A stretch of 64,000 nt of DNA from Edaphobacter lichenicola. Lineage in GTDB: Bacteria; Acidobacteriota; Terriglobia; Terriglobales; Acidobacteriaceae. The stretch is taken from positions 4,836,001 through 4,900,000 of the forward strand of contig NZ_CP073696.1 in the NCBI RefSeq assembly GCF_025264645.1. The letters run 5' to 3'. Shown here piece after piece: positions 58,446-64,000 of this stretch. A program made the position numbers and the translations under genes. The notes beneath the pieces were generated by a model that was not told the origin of the DNA, made no database searches, and saw only the letters and a list, made by a program, of their open reading frames with translations. Numbering within the stretch: the first letter of the stretch is position 1; each line of letters begins with the position of its first letter.

Positions 58446-59219
58446 CTACTTCGATTTTGGGACGACTTTGATCTCGAAGACGGCTGGCCACTGCTTTCCT
58501 GTGACAAAGAGGCGGTCTTTCTTTGCGTCGTAGGCGATGCCGTTCAGGACAGACTCGGCGTTGACGCGCTGGTCGTCGGGAAGGAGGCCAGTGCAGTCGA
58601 TCCAGGCGATGACGTGGCCGTCGATCGGCGAGATGCGGGCGATGCGGTCGGAGTGCCAGATGTTGGCGAAGATCTCGCCGTGAATGTACTCGAGCTCGTT
58701 GAGCTGGTCGATGGTTTTGGAGCCGTCTTTGACGACGATGTGACGGATCTCGTCGAAGGTGTTGGGGTCGCGGAACCTCAGAGTGGCGGTGCCGTCGCTG
58801 GTGATCAGCTCCTTTGCCGTGCGCGTCATGCCCCAGCCTTCGCCGGAGTAGTGAAACTGGCTGACGATGCGCAGGGAGAAGCGATCCAGCACGAAGCCGG
58901 TGTGCGACTGCCAGGTCCATTGCAGGAGATTCGGTCCCCAGTCGATGATGCCTTCGCCGAAGTACTTCGACGGCAGATCGAACCGCTGCACCGGGTTGCC
59001 GGTCTCGGGCTGCGTGACCACGACGCCGGAGTGGCCGTTCAAACCGATGCCCTCGTAGAAGAGACCGTTAAGGTAGAAGAAACCTTCGGTGTAGCTGTCG
59101 GTGGAGTGCGGATACTTCGCGATGACTTTGTAGCCATAGACTGGCGCGGCCGCGCAGTTGGCGACGAGCAGGGCTAAGGCAAGAGCGACCTTCGTCGCGA
59201 AGAGTTTTTGGAGAGACAT
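58446..59219 (-). CDS. Glutaminyl-peptide cyclotransferase
   Basis: A 257-residue exported beta-propeller enzyme of the plant/bacterial QC type that converts N-terminal glutamine to pyroglutamate. A signal peptide (about 1-24) is followed by propeller strands: YPHSTDSYTEGFFYLNGLFY, EGIIDWGPNLLQWTWQSHTG and GWGMTRTAKELITSDGTATL, and NELEYIHGEIFANIWHSDRI. Family catalytic Glu residues probably lie in TEGFF and NELEY. I chose ATG 59219, where the signal peptide begins; the open frame extends further upstream. It is the first gene of the cluster with the YgiB- and YgiC-like genes. Confidence 0.88.
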   Translation of the reverse strand: MSLQKLFATKVALALALLVANCAAAPVYGYKVIAKYPHSTDSYTEGFFYLNGLFYEGIGLNGHSGVVVTQPETGNPVQRFDLPSKYFGEGIIDWGPNLLQWTWQSHTGFVLDRFSLRIVSQFHYSGEGWGMTRTAKELITSDGTATLRFRDPNTFDEIRHIVVKDGSKTIDQLNELEYIHGEIFANIWHSDRIARISPIDGHVIAWIDCTGLLPDDQRVNAESVLNGIAYDAKKDRLFVTGKQWPAVFEIKVVPKSK

Positions 59220-59553
59220 CGAGAGCCTGCTACTTATTTTACGTCTGCAGACCGTCTCTGAACGTCTTTGTCCTGATGTGCTTATCGTGTCTGGCAGCGG
59301 GCCTGGCAGCCGCGCCTGGCAGCCGCTGGATGACAAGAAAACAGACGTGGGTATAGGATGATGCCGCTGAAAGGCGCACGTCTCAGACTCAGACTATTTC
59401 GACGGTCTCAGTCTTGGAGCGCAGATGCCAGGGCGTGGCACTACGCACCTTTCGCAGGCCCATCGGCCCCCACTACATATGACCGTATGACGTAAGGCCG
59501 GAAAGCCGGCCCTCTACGCGCGTTTCAATGCGATTCAACCGAGGAGATTTTTC
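59220..59553. other. 334-bp intergenic region with CTGGCAGC repeats
   Basis: No gene. CTGGCAGC occurs at 59291-59298, 59303-59310 and 59316-59323, a short direct-repeat array. A hairpin GGCCGG-AAAG-CCGGCC lies at 59496-59511, 43 bases before the ScyD-like gene. The region contains the divergent promoters. Confidence 0.5.
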
Positions 59554-60699
59554 ATGAAGAGAGCTAAATTCGCTTCGTCGTTTTTGTGTGCCGCTGTTGT
59601 TGCGAGCGGCGTGTCGGGAGTTCAGATGCTGGCGCAGTTGCCGGCGAACGCGACAGTGTATGCCTCGGGGCTGGAGGGGCCGAGGGGGTTGGCGTTTGGG
59701 CGCGATGGGACTCTTTACGTCGCGGAAGCCGGGCTGGGCGGGACTGTGCTTAATTCACCAAAGACGTGCATGCAGGTGCCCAACATTGGGCCTTATAAGG
59801 GAGGATTGACGGCGCGGATCTCGAAGATCGATACGAATGGAACCAGGACGACGCTCAGCAGCGGACTCCCCTCTGCGGTGGACATCATGGGCGATGTGCT
59901 GGGGGTTGCGGACGTAGCGTTCCAGAACGGGAACCTGTATGCCGTAACGGCGGGAGGGGGATGTTCGCATGGAAACACGGCCTTTCCGAATGCGTTGCTT
60001 CAAATAGATCTGAAAGACGGGAGCTGGAAGACGGTCGCGAATCTGAGTCGTGCGCTCGTTGAGTTTCCGGCGAAGATTACTAGCCCAGATGACTATGAGC
60101 CGGACGGGACATGGTATGGGCTTATCAGTTCGAACGGTAGCCTGATTACGGTGGAACCGAACCATGGACAGGTGTTCTCGGTGACCCCTGGTGGCCGGGT
60201 AAGTCAGGTAATTGATGTCTCAGCTTCGCAGGGGCATATTGTGCCGACTTCACTGGTGGAAGAGCAGGGCGTGCTGTACGTCGGCAATCTGAATCTGTTT
60301 CCGATTGATCCGCAGTGGGCGAAGGTGATGACGGTGGCGAGAGGTGTTTTGATTCAGAATCCGCTGCCGGGATTCAATGGGCCGATTGACTCGTTCTTCA
60401 ACTGGAATATTGTGAGCTCGAAGGCTGGGTTTACGACGATCGTTTCGATGAAGATTGGACCGGATGGATTGCTGTATGTGCTGGAGCTGTCGGATGCTGC
60501 CGGAAATCCGACGCCGGGCGCGGGGAAGGTTGTGAGGGTGACACGCTCGGGCGCCATTCAGGACGTGGTGACGGGACTTGCGGTGCCGACGGGCATGACG
60601 TTCGGGCCGGATGGACGGCTGTATGTGTCGAACCTTGGAGCTGCTCCTCAGGGAACTCCGGGGCAGATTCTGAGGATCGAGGTGCCGGCTGTGCAGTAA
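59554..60699 (+). CDS. ScyD/ScyE-like exported beta-propeller protein
   Basis: A 381-residue exported protein with a signal peptide (about 1-28, VSGVQMLAQ) and an NHL-type beta-propeller of the ScyD/ScyE group, first named for scytonemin gene clusters in cyanobacteria and widespread elsewhere. Signatures: GLEGPRGLAFGRDGTLYVAE (near 40-59) and ISKIDTNGTRTTLSSGLPSA, and GLAVPTGMTFGPDGRLYVSN near the end. There is no scytonemin cluster here, so it is a generic propeller. It is followed by a terminator. Confidence 0.85.
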   Translation: MKRAKFASSFLCAAVVASGVSGVQMLAQLPANATVYASGLEGPRGLAFGRDGTLYVAEAGLGGTVLNSPKTCMQVPNIGPYKGGLTARISKIDTNGTRTTLSSGLPSAVDIMGDVLGVADVAFQNGNLYAVTAGGGCSHGNTAFPNALLQIDLKDGSWKTVANLSRALVEFPAKITSPDDYEPDGTWYGLISSNGSLITVEPNHGQVFSVTPGGRVSQVIDVSASQGHIVPTSLVEEQGVLYVGNLNLFPIDPQWAKVMTVARGVLIQNPLPGFNGPIDSFFNWNIVSSKAGFTTIVSMKIGPDGLLYVLELSDAAGNPTPGAGKVVRVTRSGAIQDVVTGLAVPTGMTFGPDGRLYVSNLGAAPQGTPGQILRIEVPAVQ

Positions 60700-60713
60700 A
60701 GTCTCAAAACGAA

Positions 60714-60747
60714 AAGGTAAGTCCGGGATGCGCCTCGGACTTACCTT
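60714..60747. terminator. Terminator after ScyD-like gene
   Basis: AAGGTAAGTCCG (60714-60725), ten-base loop, CGGACTTACCTT (60736-60747). A perfect 12-bp stem 14 bases after the stop. Confidence 0.8.
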
Positions 60748-60860
60748 CGCGCTGCAACGCCCGCATCTCAAAATCGATATGGTTGGCAGAGATCGCCTCG
60801 ACGCTCCGTAGCATCGTGAGGAGCGATGGTACCCTTGAGCGCAGAAGAGGGTTGCCAACG

Positions 60861-61367
60861 ATGAGCAAGCAATCAACGAGTACTGGGAGTGGGGCATCGT
60901 CATCTGGGTCTGGGGTTGGTTCCACCAACGTTAGTGGCGCTTCTCCAGCGAATACAGCTACAGGTACCGCTGTGTTTGGCGTAACTGGAGAAGCTGTGCA
61001 GTTCTCAATCGACGTACAGGGTGCGGTGATCCGGCTTAGTGTGCTGCAGTACAGTGTCGTCTTGAATGGCTTGACCGGCTCGATCGACCTCAGCACCGCC
61101 TGCGGTTCAAAGATCTCGATGAATGATCAGACGAAAGAGCTTTCGATGCGCGACGAGCACAGGAACGAACTTGTGATGAATGCGGCCGGCATTCAGTTGA
61201 CGAGTGAAGGTTCGATTACGTTGAACGCCGGGGGACCGGTGACGCTCTCTGGTCTTTCGATTGCTGCAAGTGCGGAGACGTCATTGGCGCTTGAGGGGGC
61301 GAGCAGTGCAAAGCTTAGTTCTTCGGCACAGACTGAGGTGAAGGGCGCGATGGTGATGATCAACTAA
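60861..61367 (+). CDS. Orphan gp5/VgrG-type beta-helix spike
   Basis: A 168-residue protein with a Ser/Gly/Thr-rich N-terminus (1-45) and a C-terminal repetitive beta-helix (about 95-168: SMRDEHRNELVMNAAGIQLT, SEGSITLNAGGPVTLSGLSI, SSSAQTEVKGAMVMIN) like that of T4 gp5, VgrG and eCIS spike proteins. The usual OB and base domains are missing, so it is a spike-tip module only. The next gene, one base overlapping, is a PAAR tip protein. No baseplate, sheath or tube genes lie in the window. I chose ATG 60861, after the beta-helix-unrelated leader. Confidence 0.7.
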   Translation: MSKQSTSTGSGASSSGSGVGSTNVSGASPANTATGTAVFGVTGEAVQFSIDVQGAVIRLSVLQYSVVLNGLTGSIDLSTACGSKISMNDQTKELSMRDEHRNELVMNAAGIQLTSEGSITLNAGGPVTLSGLSIAASAETSLALEGASSAKLSSSAQTEVKGAMVMIN

Positions 61368-61666
61368 TGCCGCCTGCCGCTCGATTGACAGACTTTCATG
61401 CGTGCCCGATGGAGACTCCGGGTGATCCTCCTATCCCTCATGTGGGCGGCCTGGTTGTGGGACCGGGCGTTCCGACTGTTTTGATTGGAGGTCTGCCAGC
61501 GGCGGTTGTGGGGGACGTCGCTATTTGCGTCGGTCCGCCGGACGTGCTGGTACGCGGCTCAGCGACCGTGATGATTAGTGGTCGACCCGCGGTGAGGATG
61601 GGGGATAGTACTGCACATGGCGGAACTGTCGTTGTGGGTGATTCGACGGTGCTGATCGGTGGCTGA
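61367..61666 (+). CDS. PAAR-repeat spike-tip protein
   Basis: The 99 residues are a PAAR domain, the conical tip of T6SS and extracellular contractile injection system spikes, which bind a zinc at the apex. Features include PAARLTDFHACPMETPGD at the N-terminus, VLIGGLPAAVVGDVAICVGP (near 36-55) and a repeat of that motif, VMISGRPAVRMGDSTAHGG (near 68-86), in which H12, C14, C52 and H84 are candidate metal ligands. It starts on the stop codon of the spike gene (TAATG), which gives translational coupling. The carrier or effector it would deliver is not in the window. Confidence 0.85.
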   Translation: MPPAARLTDFHACPMETPGDPPIPHVGGLVVGPGVPTVLIGGLPAAVVGDVAICVGPPDVLVRGSATVMISGRPAVRMGDSTAHGGTVVVGDSTVLIGG

Positions 61667-61737
61667 TCATCATGTGCGGAAGGCATAAGGCTGTTAGGAA
61701 TACTTCCATCGGACCGCAGTCTCGGCTGGCCATAAGC

Positions 61738-61790
61738 AAAACCGCACACGATCCGAACCTTATAAAAGGTTTCGAAGCATGTGCGATTTT
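61738..61790. terminator. Long two-arm bidirectional terminator
   Basis: Outer arms CGCACA (61743-61748) and TGTGCG (61780-61785), flanked by A and T runs; inner arm GAACCTT/AAGGTTTC. It lies between convergent genes. Confidence 0.65.
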
Positions 61791-61804
61791 GTGCATAGCC
61801 TGAG

Positions 61805-63004
61805 TTATTTGGCGTGTTCGGCGAAGAAGGTTTGGGCGGCGATGAGGCCTTTACCGAACTCGAAGTTGGGAGCGGGGAATTTGGTTTTGGCGATGACCTG
61901 TTCGAGGGCGCCGAGGATGGCGATGGTGTCCATGTAGTCGAAGAAGCCGATGTGGGCGATGCGGAAGAGCTGACCCTTCATCTCGCCCTGGCCGTCGGTG
62001 ACGATGGCTCCGAACTGCGACTTGAGACCCTTGACGAGCGTGCCGGAGTCCGAGCCTTCAGGGGCTACGATGGCCGTAGCTGCTGCGGCTTCGTTGCCTG
62101 CGGGCGCGAAGAGTTTGAGGCCGAGCGCGGTAGCTGCGGCGCGGGTCATGGCGGCGCAGGTGATCGCGTTGTCGACTAGTTTGACGCGGCCTGCGGCGAG
62201 GTCACCTTCCGGCTTTTCGGGCGTCGCGGCTTGCGCGGCGATGTAGTTCAACGCTGCGCCCAGGGCTGCGATGAGCGCCACTGATGGCGTGTAGGCTGAT
62301 TCGCCCTTCGCGGCGTTCTTGCGCTCCTTGCGGAGGTCGAAGTAGTAGCGCGGGTTGTACGTTGCCTCCATGCGATCCCAGGCGCGGGCGCTGACGGCGA
62401 GGTAGCTGAGACCCGGGGGAATCATCACAGCCTTCTGCGAGCCGCCGATGAGGACGTCGATGCCCCAGCCATCCATGTCGAGGTGCGAGGTGCCGAGGCC
62501 GGTGATGCCGTCCACGATGAGGAGTGCTTCGGACTTTTCCTGCTTGAGCAGGTTGGCGATGGCTTCGATGTCGTGGCGGACGCCCGTGGAGGACTCGGTA
62601 GCCTGGACGAAGACGGCGCGGGTCTCGAGCTTGAGCGCGGCCTTGACCTCATCGATGGAGAAGGTGCTGCCGTAGGGTGCGCTGACGACATCGACGTGGC
62701 AGCCGAAGGCCTTGGTGATGCCGGTCCAGCGCTCGCCGAACTTGCCTGCGGTGAGGACGAGCACGCGGTCGCCGGGAGAGGTTAGGTTCGAGACGGCGGC
62801 TTCCATCGCGCCCGAACCGCTGCTCGAAAGGATGATGACGTCGTTCTTGGTGCCGACAAACTCTTTGAGCTGAGAGAGGACGCGGGTATACATCGCGCGG
62901 AACTCAGGGGTGCGGTGGTGGATATCGGCCGCGGCCATGGCGAACTGCGCGGCGGGGAGGAGGGGGGTCGGTCCAGGGGTGAAGAGGCGCGTTTTGCGGA
63001 TCAT
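61805..63004 (-). CDS. Class V aminotransferase, alanine-glyoxylate/serine-pyruvate type
   Basis: A 399-residue PLP enzyme of the class V group that includes alanine-glyoxylate and serine-glyoxylate aminotransferases and phosphoserine-like enzymes. TPGPTPLLPAAQFAMAAADI (N-terminal), SSSGSGAMEAAVSNLTSPGD, the PLP lysine K191 in GGSQKAVMIPPG, and VDGITGLGTSHLDMDGWGID are clear. It may act in glycine/serine metabolism or photorespiration-like glyoxylate removal, but the donor is unknown. I chose ATG 63004. It is divergent from the yqeY-like gene. Confidence 0.88.
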   Translation of the reverse strand: MIRKTRLFTPGPTPLLPAAQFAMAAADIHHRTPEFRAMYTRVLSQLKEFVGTKNDVIILSSSGSGAMEAAVSNLTSPGDRVLVLTAGKFGERWTGITKAFGCHVDVVSAPYGSTFSIDEVKAALKLETRAVFVQATESSTGVRHDIEAIANLLKQEKSEALLIVDGITGLGTSHLDMDGWGIDVLIGGSQKAVMIPPGLSYLAVSARAWDRMEATYNPRYYFDLRKERKNAAKGESAYTPSVALIAALGAALNYIAAQAATPEKPEGDLAAGRVKLVDNAITCAAMTRAAATALGLKLFAPAGNEAAAATAIVAPEGSDSGTLVKGLKSQFGAIVTDGQGEMKGQLFRIAHIGFFDYMDTIAILGALEQVIAKTKFPAPNFEFGKGLIAAQTFFAEHAK

Positions 63005-63093
63005 ACGATTATTGTAGCGAGTCACGCGCGCGAAGCATGAGGAAGTAAGAACTACTTATAATGAGGAGTTGATTTGACGGAGACGAGGGAACG

Positions 63094-63561
63094 ATGACGA
63101 TTGGCGAGAAGATTCAGACGGATATTGTGGTAGCGATGAAGGCCAAGGATGAGCACAGGCTGACGACGCTGCGGATGGTGAAGTCGGCGCTGAAGAACAA
63201 AGAGATCGATAAGCGCGAGAAGCTGACAGATGCCGAGGAGTCGCAGATTTTGACCACGCTGATTAAGCAGCGGAAGGAGTCGGTGGAGTCGTTCACCAAG
63301 GGTGGCAGGCCGGAGCTGGCGGAGAAGGAGCAAGTGGAGATCGGGATGATCGAAGGCTATCTGCCGCAGGCCGCAGGGGAAGATGTCATTCGCGGCGTGG
63401 TGCAGGGGGCGATTCACACGTTATCTGAAGGTGGAAGCAAGCCCGGGCCAAAGGAGATGGGTGCGGTGATGAAGGTTGTGCAGCAGAGAATTCTTGCCGA
63501 TGGGTTACGCGCAGATGGCAAGCTGGTCAGCGAGATCGTGAAGGCCGAACTGGCGAAGTAG
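63094..63561 (+). CDS. YqeY-like GatB/YqeY-domain protein
   Basis: A 155-residue protein with the GatB/YqeY domain: IGEKIQTDIVVAMKAKDEHR, TLRMVKSALKNKEIDKREKL, and ILTTLIKQRKESVESFTKGG. The fold resembles the C-terminal tail of GatB and binds tRNA in some members. Its role is not fixed; some yqeY genes lie near rpsU-dnaG, but here it is alone. GGGAACG upstream of ATG 63094 is a weak ribosome binding site. Confidence 0.88.
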   Translation: MTIGEKIQTDIVVAMKAKDEHRLTTLRMVKSALKNKEIDKREKLTDAEESQILTTLIKQRKESVESFTKGGRPELAEKEQVEIGMIEGYLPQAAGEDVIRGVVQGAIHTLSEGGSKPGPKEMGAVMKVVQQRILADGLRADGKLVSEIVKAELAK

Positions 63562-63735
63562 TTTGCTCGCCGTCGCCTCCTGCTTAGGCAGGGATTCGCA
63601 GATAGGTTTGGATCTCGTACTTTTTTGATGACAGATTTTTGATGGCAGAAAGAACTGATCTTTGGTCCTAGCGCGGAGCAAGAGAAACTGAGCGATAACG
63701 AAGAAAGCGTAGATTTCATAAGCAGGGACTTCTCG

Positions 63736-64000
63736 ATGACGAGCCCTCCTGTCAAGCCGCACAAATCGGAAGACTCTCTACCGCTGCCCGCGGCAACAGC
63801 CGGGATGAATGTCGTTGTCGCCTGGTCGAGCTTTCTCTTCGTACTGCTGCAGAGTGTTTGTACGTTCTTTACTGCTCTTGACGGTCTTCGGGTTTTGATC
63901 GGAGTGGGTGCACTGACCAGCATCGTCGGGGCCGCAAAGTTCTGGGACAAGTTTCATACGGACTGGATTCGAGTGCCAATGGTGGGATTTGCGCTTGCCG
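63736..64000 (+). CDS. Membrane protein, cut by the window end
   Basis: A frame of at least 88 codons, open to the right edge. After a Pro/Ser/Lys-rich start (MTSPPVKPHKSEDS) it has hydrophobic segments (VVVAWSSFLFVLLQSVCTFF, then VLIGVGALTSIVGAA), so it is probably a membrane protein. It is incomplete, and I assign no function. Confidence 0.55.
   Translation, partial: MTSPPVKPHKSEDSLPLPAATAGMNVVVAWSSFLFVLLQSVCTFFTALDGLRVLIGVGALTSIVGAAKFWDKFHTDWIRVPMVGFALA

Noticed and set aside
1..64000. tRNA, rRNA and CRISPR searches by eye
   Set aside because: I saw no clover-leaf with a TTCGA arm, no rRNA-like conserved blocks and no regularly spaced direct repeats with unique spacers. An automated search could still find a divergent tRNA.

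Overview
The window reads as a chromosome segment of an Acidobacteriota, most likely the Terriglobia/Acidobacteriaceae (Edaphobacter, Granulicella or Terriglobus type). The reasons are G+C-rich DNA with G/C-rich third codon positions, a long FG-GAP/Ig-like secreted protein, many small signal-peptide proteins and lipoproteins of types common in that group, and housekeeping genes scattered singly instead of in large operons. This placement is inference; no rRNA gene is present. I saw no tRNA, rRNA or CRISPR array.

Left part (0-14 kb): a complete ISC iron-sulfur assembly set, iscR-iscS-iscU-iscA-(small exported protein)-hscB, then hscA-fdx and iscX. It is broken in two places. Between hscB and hscA lie about 5.7 kb of mostly opposite-strand genes: signal peptidase I, a small membrane protein, a truncated EF-G, DinB, GNAT, VOC and an AraC regulator. 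Between fdx and iscX lies an opposite-strand PD-(D/E)XK-type nuclease. The EF-G fragment and the membrane gene are bordered by degenerate repeats.

Middle (14-35 kb): MurJ; a LysR regulator and YeiH-type exporter separated by a perfect 17-bp palindrome; MerR regulator; Old Yellow Enzyme; lipoproteins; the 1116-residue FG-GAP protein; the pyrimidine operon pyrR-pyrB-pyrC; glycine C-acetyltransferase; and an NmrA-like reductase.

35-39 kb: miaA with a small translationally coupled membrane ORF, then a zinc-ribbon protein gene cut in two by a 1.77-kb insertion. The insertion carries an acyltransferase and the 3' part of a serine recombinase.

Right part (39-64 kb): zinc alcohol dehydrogenase, EfpL-type translation factor, TonB-like protein, MogA/MoaB, DedA-like protein, gatB, lipoproteins, a lysine-rich DUF6496-type protein with a cytosine-deaminase-like enzyme, amino-acid permease, fmdB-serA, a ygiC/ygiB-like pair, glutaminyl cyclase, a ScyD/E-like protein, an orphan gp5/VgrG-like spike with a PAAR tip, a class-V aminotransferase, a YqeY protein and a membrane protein that runs off the end.

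Two repeat families stand out. One is a ~57-bp element of three consecutive hairpins (three copies, one with compensatory stem changes). The other is a set of GGT arrays with about 11-bp spacing (three copies).
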